This document shows, piece after piece, positions 34,706 to 43,593 of a DNA stretch of 64,000 bases. The position numbers were made by a program, and so were the translations under genes. The notes under the pieces are model-generated. The model saw nothing but the letters and a program-made list of their open reading frames with translations. It made no database searches and was not told the DNA's origin. The DNA lies in the NCBI GenBank assembly GCA_945619025.1, contig CALZBJ010000001.1:186001-250000 (forward strand), given 5' to 3'. Position 1 is the first letter of the stretch. The number at the start of each line of letters is the position of its first letter. Source of the DNA: CALZBJ01 sp945619025 (GTDB lineage: Bacteria; Pseudomonadota; Gammaproteobacteria; Cardiobacteriales; Wohlfahrtiimonadaceae).

Positions 34706-35125
34706 ATGAAATTATTTAAAGAGTTCAAAGAGTTTGCGATGCGCGGTAATGTGATCGACCTCGCCGTTGGGGTGATCATTGGGGCGGCGTTTAACAAAAT
34801 CGTCTCCTCACTCGTTGCGGACATTATCATGCCCCCACTCGGGATTTTAATTGGCGGAATCGACTTTAAAGATTTCTCGCTCGTCTTAAAAGCCGCCACC
34901 GAAGAAGCGCCCGAAGTAGTGCTCAATTACGGACTCTTTATCCAAAACATCTTCGATTTCACCATCGTTGCCTTCTCAATCTTTATTGCGATTAAAGTAC
35001 TCAACAAGCTCCATAGCAAAAAAGAGGAAGAAGCGGCTGCAGCGCCTGCGGAACCAACCCCTTCAAAAGAGGAATTGCTTTTAGGTGAAATTCGCGATCT
35101 ACTTAAAGAGAGCAATCAAAAATAA
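34706..35125 (+). CDS. mscL: Large-conductance mechanosensitive channel MscL
   Basis: Homopentameric inner-membrane emergency valve opened by membrane tension in hypo-osmotic shock. The 139-aa product has the N-terminal amphipathic helix (FKEFKEFAMRGNVIDLAVG), TM1 with the gating GVIIGAAFNKIVSSLV, a periplasmic loop, TM2 (FTIVAFSIFIAIKVLN) and a charged C-terminal bundle (KEELLLGEIRDLL). The start codon follows AAAGGA. The GhrA-like gene lies 27 nt downstream. Confidence 0.97.
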   Translation: MKLFKEFKEFAMRGNVIDLAVGVIIGAAFNKIVSSLVADIIMPPLGILIGGIDFKDFSLVLKAATEEAPEVVLNYGLFIQNIFDFTIVAFSIFIAIKVLNKLHSKKEEEAAAAPAEPTPSKEELLLGEIRDLLKESNQK

Positions 35126-35152
35126 TCATCTAATGTAAATTAAAGGAGTGCC

Positions 35153-36088
35153 ATGCGGGTTCTATTTACCTCGACAAACGAGAAGAGTTTTGCGCGCTGG
35201 AGGGACCAACTTTCAGCGCTCGATTCACGGATTCAACTGGTCAATCTCGCGGATAATCCCGATCTTGATTCGATTGAAATCGTCCTTGCATGGCAACCTC
35301 CCGAAGGGATTTTCCCTCAGTTAAATAACTTAAAATTGATCCAATCGCTCGGCATGGGCGTCGATCATCTCTTTAAATGCCCCGATCTTCCCAAAGATAT
35401 TCCCATTAGCCGCATTATCGACCCCGATATGACTGAGCAGATGTGCGAATATGCCCTCTATGGCACGCTCAAAGCGTTTCGTAAATTTCATCTCTATCAG
35501 CGTCAACAAAGGGATCAAATATGGGAGCCCCTTTCGCGAAATTTTCACGATCAATTTTCCATCGGCATTTTAGGTTTTGGCGAACTGGGTTCTGCCATTA
35601 CCGAGCGTCTTTATAAAAATGGATTTACCAATCTGCACGTCTGGTCGAGAAGTAAAAAACGTACCAAAATGGCGCTCTCTTATGCCGGAAGTGATGAACT
35701 CAATGTCTTTTTAAATGAGCTTCAAGTGCTGATCTGTCTATTACCGCTCACCCCCGAAACAACGGGCATTTTAAGCCGCGATACCTTATCAAAATTAGCG
35801 CCCGGTGCTTTTTTAATTAATCCCGCGCGGGGCGAACACCTCATTGAAAACGATCTTCTTGAACTGCTAGACTCCGGGCAACTAAGCGGCGCACTTCTTG
35901 ATGTGTTCAATGAGGAACCGCTTCCACAAACGCACCCTTTCTGGCAACATCCCGATATCGAGATGACCCCACACATTGCTGCGAGCACTAATCCTCGTAC
36001 TGCGGCCGAACAGGTCCTGCAAAACATCCATCAAATTATGGAAAATAAAGCGCCATTAAATTTGATTGATGCCGTGAAGGGCTATTAA
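35153..36088 (+). CDS. ghrA: GhrA-like 2-hydroxyacid dehydrogenase (glyoxylate/hydroxypyruvate reductase)
   Basis: NAD(P)H-dependent D-2-hydroxyacid dehydrogenase of 311 aa, the GhrA length. The catalytic part shows SLGMGVDHLF; the Rossmann motif is GILGFGELGSAI (about 141-152) followed by VWSRS, which suggests NADPH preference. The catalytic Arg is in NPARGEHL, the Glu in FNEEPLP and the His in TPHIAAST. The AAAGGAG ribosome binding site is good. Substrate is assigned by similarity only. Probably co-transcribed with mscL. Confidence 0.88.
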   Translation: MRVLFTSTNEKSFARWRDQLSALDSRIQLVNLADNPDLDSIEIVLAWQPPEGIFPQLNNLKLIQSLGMGVDHLFKCPDLPKDIPISRIIDPDMTEQMCEYALYGTLKAFRKFHLYQRQQRDQIWEPLSRNFHDQFSIGILGFGELGSAITERLYKNGFTNLHVWSRSKKRTKMALSYAGSDELNVFLNELQVLICLLPLTPETTGILSRDTLSKLAPGAFLINPARGEHLIENDLLELLDSGQLSGALLDVFNEEPLPQTHPFWQHPDIEMTPHIAASTNPRTAAEQVLQNIHQIMENKAPLNLIDAVKGY

Positions 36089-36139
36089 AAATTATGCTAT
36101 AGTAAGGGCCGTTCTCACCGCAGTGTAAAGGCGTTCGTT

Positions 36140-36391
36140 ATGTTAAAGTTTAATATGTTTGTCTATTATCTCGGCATTATTCTCACCACCGTTGGGTGCG
36201 TTTTGGGCTTGCCGATGCTGATGTTCGGAGAGAATTTCATCTATGAGATCGGGAAATATATGGTCACCATGGTGGTGCCCTTTGGATTTTTACTCTGGTT
36301 CTCTGGCTTTACCGCATACCAATTGATTCGCCCGAATGAGTATCGTAAAGAAGATGAAGAGAAGGTGTATCATCGCCAAGTGCCCGATTAG
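36140..36391 (+). CDS. Small inner-membrane protein of unknown function
   Basis: An 83-aa protein with two predicted transmembrane helices (about 5-29 and 38-62) and a charged cytoplasmic tail (RPNEYRKEDEEKVYHRQ). I do not recognise a family. It lies 51 nt after the GhrA-like gene on the same strand and just before a strong terminator, so it may be the last gene of an mscL-ghrA-orf unit, although a weak promoter could lie in the gap. Its start has poor Shine-Dalgarno support. Confidence 0.65.
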   Translation: MLKFNMFVYYLGIILTTVGCVLGLPMLMFGENFIYEIGKYMVTMVVPFGFLLWFSGFTAYQLIRPNEYRKEDEEKVYHRQVPD

Positions 36392-36470
36392 AGATGCGAT
36401 CTTCGCACTGATAAACGGCAATCCGACAAAGGCAATCGACATAAAATAATCATCATTTTAGATGAAATAA

Positions 36471-36517
36471 AAAAGCACATGAATCCCTCAACTTTGAGAT
36501 CAACCATGTGCTTTTTT
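36471..36517. terminator. Bidirectional terminator between convergent units
   Basis: An 11-bp stem AAAAGCACATG/CATGTGCTTTT (36471-36481 with 36505-36515) flanks an inner CTCAA/TTGAG hairpin; T runs occur on both strands. It separates the small membrane protein gene from rlmB. Confidence 0.88.
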
Positions 36518-36554
36518 AGTGTTCCCAATAATTACTTATTGAGTAACTGACAGC

Positions 36555-37298
36555 CTACAAGCCTTGGCGCTGACGGTACGCTTCACCCAGAGTAACCGCC
36601 GTTGCAACCGAGACATTTAAACTCTCAATTTTGCCTTCCATCGGGATTTTTACAATGAAATCGCACTGCTTTTCCGTTAATCGGCGCAGCCCCTTTCCTT
36701 CTGACCCCATCACAATCGCAACCGGTCCGCGGAAATCGGTAGAATAGACCGTTCCTTCGCCACCGCCAGCCAATCCGTAGGTCCAGATACCCTGCTCTTT
36801 AATGGTCTCTAAAAAGCGCGAAATATTGGTCACTTCCACAAAGGGCAATCGCTCAGAACTGCCGCTTGAGACTTTACGCACAATCGGCGTCAATCCGCAG
36901 GAATTATCTTTCGGAACAATCACGGCATCAATCCCAAACGCCTCTGCCGTACGCAGACACGCGCCCACGTTATGCGGGTCTTGCACTTCATCCAAAATGA
37001 GTAAAAAAGGCGGATGATCGATTGATTCAAGCAAATTATAGATAAAATCTTCATTTTCCGGCGCGCGCACTAATACTTCCGCCATAATGCCTTGGTGACG
37101 CACATCGTCTGCCGTCTCATCAAGCAATCTTCCATCGCCATAATTGACCACAACGCTCTTTGCATAGGCTTTCTCAAGGAGCTGATTCATTCGTTTATCG
37201 CGGCGCGTTTTATCAATCACCACTTGTAAAATTTCGCCCTCATCGAGTGCGGCTTCGATCGCGTGGAATCCAAAAATCCACTCTTTTTGCTTCATCAT
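36555..37298 (-). CDS. rlmB: 23S rRNA (guanosine-2251-2'-O)-methyltransferase RlmB
   Basis: SPOUT-family methyltransferase modifying G2251 in the P-loop of 23S rRNA. The 247-aa product has an N-terminal L30e-like substrate-binding domain (EWIFGFHAIEAAL) and the trefoil-knot domain with motifs LILDEVQDPHNVGACLRTAEAFG, IVMGSEGKGLRRL and IPMEGKIESLNVSVATAV. The start is ATG-ATG at 37298/37295. It stands alone here; in enterics it follows rnr. Confidence 0.95.
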   Translation of the reverse strand: MMKQKEWIFGFHAIEAALDEGEILQVVIDKTRRDKRMNQLLEKAYAKSVVVNYGDGRLLDETADDVRHQGIMAEVLVRAPENEDFIYNLLESIDHPPFLLILDEVQDPHNVGACLRTAEAFGIDAVIVPKDNSCGLTPIVRKVSSGSSERLPFVEVTNISRFLETIKEQGIWTYGLAGGGEGTVYSTDFRGPVAIVMGSEGKGLRRLTEKQCDFIVKIPMEGKIESLNVSVATAVTLGEAYRQRQGL

Positions 37299-37322
37299 TG
37301 TTTAACTCAATACCCGTAAAAT

Positions 37323-37358
37323 AAAAAACCGCCCTCATCGAATCACTCGCGAGGACGG
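37323..37358 (-). terminator. Rho-independent terminator after fba
   Basis: On the minus strand CCGTCCTC pairs with GAGGGCGG (one G-T) around a 14-nt loop and is followed by six T residues, 39 nt after the fba stop. Confidence 0.85.
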
Positions 37359-37397
37359 CTTATAGTGTAAAGGATTTACCGTTTAATTAGAATCTAA

Positions 37398-38474
37398 TTA
37401 GAAACGATTCATCGCATTTAGATCTTCAAATGCTTTCAATACGCGATTCACCATGCTCTCTTGACCGGCACGTAACCAAGTGCGTGGATCATAGAATGCT
37501 TTGTTCGGCGCATGTTCGCCTTCAGGGTTACCGAGTTGGCCTTGGAGGTAGTCTTTCTTCTCGTTATAGAAGTTTAATACCCCTTCCCACGTTGCCCACT
37601 GTGTATCGGTATCGATATTCATTTTGATCACACCGTAGCTGATCGCTTCACGGATATCGTCTAAGCTTGAACCTGAACCACCGTGGAATACGAAATCGAG
37701 TGATTTTGCAGGAAGATCGAATTTCTCAGAAACGTATTTTTGTGAATTATCGAGAATGATCGGAGAAAGTTCTACGTTACCAGGCTTATATACACCGTGA
37801 ACGTTACCAAACGATGCCGCAATCGTGAATCTGTGGCTCACTTTGCTAAGCGCTTCGTACGCATAAGCAACGTGCTCAGGTTGGGTGTAGAGAAGTGCGT
37901 TATCGATCGCGGTGTTATCTACGCCATCTTCTTCGCCGCCGGTGATACCGAGCTCGATTTCAAGCGTCATATCAAGAGCGTGAAGTTTTTCCATATACTC
38001 AACACAGGTCGCAATATTATCTTCTAAAGGCTCTGCCGATAGGTCGATCATGTGTGATGAAAAGAGCGGTTTGCCCGTCTCTTCTTTGAATTTTTTACCC
38101 GCTTCTAAAAGCCCGTCAATCCATGGAAGGAGTTTACGCGCTGCGTGGTCGGTATGTAAAATTACCGGAACGCCATACGCTTCCGCCATCATGTGTACAT
38201 GTTTTGCACCGGCAACCGCGCCTAAAATAGCCGCTTCATCGCCATCAAGTTTAAGACCACGGCCGGCATAGAATTTTGCACCGCCGTTTGAGAACTGAAT
38301 AATAACCGGTGATTTCGCTTTTGCTGCCGCTTCTAAAACGCCGTTCACAGATTCTGTGTTTACAACGTTAATAGCAGGAAGCGCAAATCCGTTTTCTTTC
38401 GCGATTTTAAAGACTTTTTGAACATCATCGCCATAGAGAACGCCTGGCTTTACTACATCAAGAATTGTTGACAT
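37398..38474 (-). CDS. fba: Class II fructose-bisphosphate aldolase
   Basis: Zn-dependent aldolase of glycolysis and gluconeogenesis, class IIA as in E. coli FbaA (358 versus 359 aa). It shows PVILHTDHAARK with catalytic Asp and Zn-binding His, MEKLHALDMTLEIELGITGGEEDG, the FGNVHGVYKPGNV loop, VFHGGSGSS and VIKMNIDTDTQWA. An AGGAGAAATG-type site precedes the ATG. Monocistronic, with its own terminator. Confidence 0.97.
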   Translation of the reverse strand: MSTILDVVKPGVLYGDDVQKVFKIAKENGFALPAINVVNTESVNGVLEAAAKAKSPVIIQFSNGGAKFYAGRGLKLDGDEAAILGAVAGAKHVHMMAEAYGVPVILHTDHAARKLLPWIDGLLEAGKKFKEETGKPLFSSHMIDLSAEPLEDNIATCVEYMEKLHALDMTLEIELGITGGEEDGVDNTAIDNALLYTQPEHVAYAYEALSKVSHRFTIAASFGNVHGVYKPGNVELSPIILDNSQKYVSEKFDLPAKSLDFVFHGGSGSSLDDIREAISYGVIKMNIDTDTQWATWEGVLNFYNEKKDYLQGQLGNPEGEHAPNKAFYDPRTWLRAGQESMVNRVLKAFEDLNAMNRF

Positions 38475-38679
38475 ACTACATTTCTCCTACATAAATTTAA
38501 AACACCCATATTCTACCGTTTTATCACGCCAAACTTCAACCAAAACGCCTAATTTATTCCTATGATTTCATCTATTTACTACAATTCAATTACATAGCGA
38601 TTCAATTGGCCGCTCGATTCGATTTTTTGTGGTTTTTAACAGATCGTTTCACCGCGTTTCCTCATAAAATTTTGCTAAC

Positions 38680-38713
38680 AAAAAAGGCCATCGAGTTTCC
38701 TCCATGACCTTTT
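38680..38713 (-). terminator. Probable terminator after alaC
   Basis: On the minus strand AAAAGGTCAT pairs with ATGGCCTTTT (one G-T) and is followed by T residues. It lies 60 nt after the alaC stop. The rest of the 38475-38772 gap holds no gene; it should contain the fba promoter. Confidence 0.7.
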
Positions 38714-38772
38714 CTTTTTCCACTACATTCTTAATCGTTTAACACGACTAAGATCGGTATATACTTATATAC

Positions 38773-39975
38773 TTACGCTACAACGCCATCTTTTTCAAAC
38801 ATCGCACGAATGCTCTCTAACGCAATTGCGGTGCGCTCATCATCAACGATTAAGCCTAAACGCACAAAATGATCGCCCTTCTCACCAAATCCAATCCCGG
38901 GAGAGACGGCAACGGACGCTTCATTAATCAACTTTTTAGCAAATTCCATCGATCCCATGTCGCGATAGGCTTCTGGGATTTTCGCCCAGACAAACATCGA
39001 CGCTTTCGGTTTTTCAACGGGCCAGCCAATCGCGTTTAATCCATCACAAAGCACATTACGGCGATGCTCGTAAAGATCAGAGATCTCTTGGACACACTCT
39101 TGCGGGCCGGTAAGTGCTTCAATCGCCGCAATTTGAATCGGGGCAAAGGTGCCATAATCAAGGTAGGATTTCATTTTCGCAAGCGCCGCAATTAAGATGG
39201 GATTGCCCACCATAAATCCAACGCGCCAGCCAGGCATATTATAACTTTTTGATAGCGTGAACGATTCCACCGCAATCTCTTTTGCCCCTTCCACCTGCAT
39301 GATGGAGGGCGCTTTATAACCATCAAAGGCAAGGTCGGCGTAAGCTAGGTCATGCACAATCCAAATGCCGTGCTCTTTGGCGATCTTTACAATGCGCTCA
39401 AAGAAATCAAGATCGACACATTCGGTCGTCGGATTGCTTGGGAAATTGAGAAACATCATCTTCGGTTTAGGGCTTGCTGATTCAATCGCTTCTAAGAGAT
39501 TTGCCTCAAAATTTGTATCGGGGCCAGTTTCTACATGAATTACTTTTGCACCTGCTATAATAGGTCCGTACGGATGGATCGGATATGCAGGATTTGGCGC
39601 TAAAATGGTGTCGCCCTCAGAGAGCGTCGCTAAAGTTAAGTCCGCAAGCCCTTCTTTCGAACCAATGGTATAGATGGTTTCCGTTTCCGCATCAAGGGCA
39701 ACATCGAAACGCTGTTTATACCACGCGGCGATCGCTTCACGGAGTTCTAGCACCCCGCGCGATTGAGAGTAACGGTGATTTTCACCCACCTTGGCGGCTT
39801 CAATTAAGGCATCCACAATATGCTTTGGCGTAGGTTGATCTGGGTTACCCATACCAAAATCGATCACTTCCTGTCCGGCGGCTTTGGCTTTGGCTTTGAG
39901 TTCATCAATCACGCTAAAGACGTACGGAGGAAGATTATCAATTCGTTTAAAGGAAGTGGATGGTTTGACGGACAT
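38773..39975 (-). CDS. alaC: PLP-dependent aminotransferase AlaC (alanine transaminase)
   Basis: Class I/II aminotransferase of 400 aa, probably pyruvate:glutamate. It has the N-terminal IDNLPPYVFSVIDELK, GMGNPDQPTP, GSKEGLADL, PNPAYPIHPYG, FPSNPTTECVD, DLAYADLAFDG and the PLP-lysine motif FTLSKSYNMPGWRVG, all characteristic of AlaC/YfdZ. Divergent from typA; the 179-nt gap carries both promoters. Confidence 0.92.
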   Translation of the reverse strand: MSVKPSTSFKRIDNLPPYVFSVIDELKAKAKAAGQEVIDFGMGNPDQPTPKHIVDALIEAAKVGENHRYSQSRGVLELREAIAAWYKQRFDVALDAETETIYTIGSKEGLADLTLATLSEGDTILAPNPAYPIHPYGPIIAGAKVIHVETGPDTNFEANLLEAIESASPKPKMMFLNFPSNPTTECVDLDFFERIVKIAKEHGIWIVHDLAYADLAFDGYKAPSIMQVEGAKEIAVESFTLSKSYNMPGWRVGFMVGNPILIAALAKMKSYLDYGTFAPIQIAAIEALTGPQECVQEISDLYEHRRNVLCDGLNAIGWPVEKPKASMFVWAKIPEAYRDMGSMEFAKKLINEASVAVSPGIGFGEKGDHFVRLGLIVDDERTAIALESIRAMFEKDGVVA

Positions 39976-40154
39976 TGTTAGCCTCTCTAATTAATAAAAT
40001 AAATGATCCATATCAATAGCAAAGTTACAAGCGTTTCGAGACGTTGTCAACTCTCTAAGCCCCCTATTCTTTACCATTTTTAGAGAAAAAAAATGAAAAA
40101 AAGAGTAGAATATGGAGCTGGTAGTTTTTTATACAAATAACATAAGATATTTAG

Positions 40155-41981
40155 ATGATACAAAATTTACGAAATATAGCCATTATTGCCCACGTTGACC
40201 ATGGTAAAACAACGCTGGTGGACCAACTTTTAAAACTCTCGGGGACCTTTAAGGAACACGAAAAAGTTGCAGATCGCGTAATGGACTCAGGTCAAATCGA
40301 GAAAGAACGCGGCATTACCATTCTTGCTAAAAATACAGCGATCGAGTGGCACGATTATCGCATCAACATTGTGGACACCCCCGGTCACGCCGACTTTGGT
40401 GGTGAAGTAGAACGCGTTCTCTCCATGGTCGATTCGGTATTATTACTAGTGGATTCTGTTGAAGGACCGATGCCACAAACCCGTTTTGTGACGCAAAAAG
40501 CGTTTGCAATGGGCTTTAAACCAATCGTGGTGATCAACAAGATTGACCGCCCGGGCGCTCGTCCTGATTGGGTGCTTGACCAAACGTTTGAACTTTTTGA
40601 CAAACTTGGCGCAACTGACGAACAGCTCGACTTCCCTGTGATCTACGCATCGGGCCTTAATGGTTTTGCAGGTTTAACTTCTGACGTTCGCGATGGCAAC
40701 ATGGATCCGCTTTTCCAAGCGATTATCGACCACGTTGATCCACCAAATGTGGAAGTGGATGCACCGTTCCAATTACAAGTATCATCGCTTGACTACAACT
40801 CATACGTGGGTGTTATTGGGGTTGGCCGTATTCAACGCGGTAAAATCACTAAAAACTCACCGGTTAAAGTGATCGACCGTGAAGGCAACATTCGTACCGC
40901 GCGTATGCAACAAATTTTGGGCTTCCGTGGACTTGAAAAAGTCGAATTTGAATCTGCTCAAGCAGGCGACATCATCTCCTTTACCGGGATTGAGCCGCTC
41001 TACATTTCAGATACGCTCTGTGATCCTAATCACCCTGAAGCGCTTCCTGTATTAACCGTTGACGAGCCCACCGTATCGATGAGCTTCCAAGTCAACACCT
41101 CACCGTTTGCTGGTAAAGAGGGTAAATTTATTACCTCGCGCCAAATTCGTGAGCGTTTAGACCAAGAGCTTGTGCATAACGTTGCGCTTCGCGTGGAAGA
41201 TACCGATAACCCTGACCGCTTTAAAGTATCCGGTCGTGGTGAGCTTCACTTATCGATCTTAATCGAAAATATGCGCCGTGAAGGCTATGAATTAGCCGTC
41301 GGTCGTCCTGAGGTTATCATTCGTGAAGAGAACGGCGTTAAATCCGAACCTTACGAAACCTTAACCTTCGACATCGACGAAAGCCATCAAGGGGCCATTA
41401 TGCAACAGATGGGTGAGCGTTTTGCAGAACTGCAAGATATGATGCCGGACGGAAAAGGCCGTATTCGTATCGATTACATCATTCCATCGCGCGGTTTAAT
41501 CGGTTTCCAAACAGAGTTTATGACGCTCACTAGCGGAACGGGCTTGATGTATCATAACTTCTCACATTATGGTCCTTTCAAAAAAGGGGAAGTCGGTCGC
41601 CGTAAAAATGGGGTATTAATCTCAAACGGTGAAGGGAAAGCCCTTGCGTACGCCCTCTTTAACTTACAAGAGCGCGGTCGCCTCTTCTCATCACACGGGG
41701 ACGATATCTACGAAGGCCAAATTATCGGGGTTCACTCTCGCGATAACGACCTTGTCGTCAACGCCCTTAAAGGTAAACAGCTCACCAACATGCGTGCTGC
41801 GGGAAGTGACGAAGCTTTAACGCTTTCACCGCCTATCAAGTTAACGCTTGAGCGCGCCATCGAGTTTATCGATGACGATGAGTTAGTGGAAGTAACGCCT
41901 AAGTCGATCCGTATTCGTAAACGTTACCTCACCGAGAACGATCGTAAACGTTTCTACCGTTCACACAAAGACGAAGATTAA
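40155..41981 (+). CDS. typA: Ribosome-associated GTPase TypA/BipA
   Basis: Translational GTPase of 608 aa that aids 50S assembly and stress adaptation. G-domain motifs are AHVDHGKTTLVDQLL, ERGITILAKN (switch I), DTPGHADFGGEVER (G3) and NKIDRPGARP (G4). The domain II, III and V regions and the TypA-specific C-terminal domain (GLIGFQTEFMTLTSGTG, KGKQLTNMRAAGSDEA) are complete. A strong terminator follows. Confidence 0.97.
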   Translation: MIQNLRNIAIIAHVDHGKTTLVDQLLKLSGTFKEHEKVADRVMDSGQIEKERGITILAKNTAIEWHDYRINIVDTPGHADFGGEVERVLSMVDSVLLLVDSVEGPMPQTRFVTQKAFAMGFKPIVVINKIDRPGARPDWVLDQTFELFDKLGATDEQLDFPVIYASGLNGFAGLTSDVRDGNMDPLFQAIIDHVDPPNVEVDAPFQLQVSSLDYNSYVGVIGVGRIQRGKITKNSPVKVIDREGNIRTARMQQILGFRGLEKVEFESAQAGDIISFTGIEPLYISDTLCDPNHPEALPVLTVDEPTVSMSFQVNTSPFAGKEGKFITSRQIRERLDQELVHNVALRVEDTDNPDRFKVSGRGELHLSILIENMRREGYELAVGRPEVIIREENGVKSEPYETLTFDIDESHQGAIMQQMGERFAELQDMMPDGKGRIRIDYIIPSRGLIGFQTEFMTLTSGTGLMYHNFSHYGPFKKGEVGRRKNGVLISNGEGKALAYALFNLQERGRLFSSHGDDIYEGQIIGVHSRDNDLVVNALKGKQLTNMRAAGSDEALTLSPPIKLTLERAIEFIDDDELVEVTPKSIRIRKRYLTENDRKRFYRSHKDED

Positions 41982-42036
41982 TCCACAAATTGATCAACGT
42001 ATCTGATCATCATATTTGATCAGCGTTCATTTAAAC

Positions 42037-42079
42037 GCCTTTGAATCTTGGGTTACCCCCTAAGTTCAAAGGCTTTTTT
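42037..42079 (+). terminator. Rho-independent terminator after typA
   Basis: A 9-bp outer stem GCCTTTGAA/TTCAAAGGC (42037-42045 with 42065-42073) encloses a weaker inner CTTGGG/CCCTAAG pairing; a T run follows. Confidence 0.9.
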
Positions 42080-42178
42080 ATGCCCGTTCGGTGGGTGCTT
42101 TATTCTGAAACACCCCCTCTCTTTCTGCTACAATCGCCTGTAAATACCTCTCTTAATATACTCAAAAAAGGAATCCCT

Positions 42179-42574
42179 ATGAGCGATGCTGAAATGGTCT
42201 TAATTGATGGGGAAGAATATCCTCGCGAAGTCGATGGAATGGTGCTCGTCGATGTCTTTTACATTATGAAAGAAGATGTGGAAGCCTACACCGCCGACCG
42301 CGAACATTATGCCCAAAAGGCGATGCAGTTTTTTGCCACGTTTTGCCCCTATCCCGAGCGTGATTGGGCAGGCACCGAAGATGGTGAGGCGGTCTTAGGG
42401 CTTAATTATAATGGTGAAATTCGCGCCATGGTCTATCTCGATCCCGATGGCATTGATAGCATGAAAGAGGCCGATGAAGAAGATGAATTTGAAGCGCATC
42501 TGCTCGAGATTAATGAGATCACCCCCGCCCAATTTGAGCGCTTCCAGCAAGAAGTGATCGAACGCGGTAATTAA
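42179..42574 (+). CDS. Small acidic protein of unknown function
   Basis: A 131-aa, strongly acidic protein (many Asp/Glu throughout, net negative) with no signal peptide or membrane segment. I place the start at the ATG 42179, preceded by AAAGGA; an in-frame TTG far upstream would overlap the typA terminator. Visible segments are MVLIDGEEYPREVDGMVLVDVFYI, a central Tyr/Asp-rich stretch (AYTADREHYAQ) and an EEDEFEAHL helix near the C-terminus. No family recognised. It sits alone between typA and the convergent nagZ. Confidence 0.7.
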   Translation: MSDAEMVLIDGEEYPREVDGMVLVDVFYIMKEDVEAYTADREHYAQKAMQFFATFCPYPERDWAGTEDGEAVLGLNYNGEIRAMVYLDPDGIDSMKEADEEDEFEAHLLEINEITPAQFERFQQEVIERGN

Positions 42575-42598
42575 CCCTACCCACAAAAAACAGACATT

Positions 42599-42633
42599 AA
42601 AAAGCCCGAAGTATTAATGCTACGTTCGGGCTT
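42599..42633 (-). terminator. Terminator after nagZ
   Basis: The 9-bp stem AAGCCCGAA/TTCGGGCTT (42602-42610 with 42625-42633) is followed by T residues on the minus strand; the plus side has only a short T run. Confidence 0.75.
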
Positions 42634-42647
42634 ACTCTGGCTTTTAT

Positions 42648-43556
42648 CTAAGCTAAATAGGCTCGAATCGCATCAAAATCATTACAGAGCAATACAATAT
42701 CGATGCCGGCATTAAAGCACGCCACGACTTTATCGTGCACATCGCCAAGCGCATCCGCCGCCTTCATATCGAGATCATCACTAATAATAACGCCCTGAAA
42801 ATCGAGCTCTTCCCGCAGAAACGCTATGCATTTTTTCGATGACACTGCACTATAATCCGGATCGATCGCATCATAAATAATGTGCGACGGCATCACTCCT
42901 TCAATCCCGGCGTTAATAATCTCACGAAATGGAATAAGATCAAATTGCCAGAGCTCATCGAGGGTTCGCGTATCGCGCGCCGTCTCTAAATGCGTGTCAG
43001 CGACTACATAGCCATGCCCCGGGAAATGTTTTGCAATCCCCACTGACCCAGCTCTGTTAAGCCCTTGATGGAGCGCAATCGTGAGTTTTGCCACCACATA
43101 CGGATCATAATGAAACGCGCGATCACCAATGGCGCTATTGAGCCCAAAATCAAGATCGCATACCGGCGTATAACTAAAATCAACCCCTACGGCCTGTAGC
43201 TCCCGCCCGATCGTTTCGCCGTATTCTGTCGCCTCTAATAGCGCTTTATCAGGGGCAAAATCATAAGCATCGCCGAGCGTTCGCATTGGCGGAATTTGGG
43301 TGAATCCGTCCCGAAAACGTTGCACGCGCCCGCCTTCATGATCTACTGAAATAAGAAGCTCTGGACACACCGCTTTAATCGAATCGGTGAGCGCTTTTAA
43401 CTGCACTTTCGACTCATAATTCCGCGCAAATAAAATCACGCCCCCCACTTTCTCTGAGCGTAGCCAGCTCGCCTCTTCATCTGTAAGCGATAGCCCCGAA
43501 ATCCCGATAAACACCTTATGGGTGATCGATAATAATTGTGATTGAATAGCGTTCAT
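42648..43556 (-). CDS. nagZ: Beta-N-acetylhexosaminidase NagZ
   Basis: Cytoplasmic GH3 enzyme that trims GlcNAc from 1,6-anhydro-muropeptides during cell-wall recycling. Residues SVDHEGGRVQRFR, GIAKHFPGHG (substrate His-containing loop with D..H after it: VVADTHLET) and ISDDLDMKAA (with the catalytic Asp) are present. At 302 aa it is somewhat shorter than E. coli NagZ (341 aa), the C-terminus ending soon after the last barrel strand. It lies 37 nt after the DUF455 gene. Confidence 0.93.
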   Translation of the reverse strand: MNAIQSQLLSITHKVFIGISGLSLTDEEASWLRSEKVGGVILFARNYESKVQLKALTDSIKAVCPELLISVDHEGGRVQRFRDGFTQIPPMRTLGDAYDFAPDKALLEATEYGETIGRELQAVGVDFSYTPVCDLDFGLNSAIGDRAFHYDPYVVAKLTIALHQGLNRAGSVGIAKHFPGHGYVVADTHLETARDTRTLDELWQFDLIPFREIINAGIEGVMPSHIIYDAIDPDYSAVSSKKCIAFLREELDFQGVIISDDLDMKAADALGDVHDKVVACFNAGIDIVLLCNDFDAIRAYLA

Positions 43557-43593
43557 TGCATCCTCTTACTCTTAAATAGCGGTGGGAAGATCG

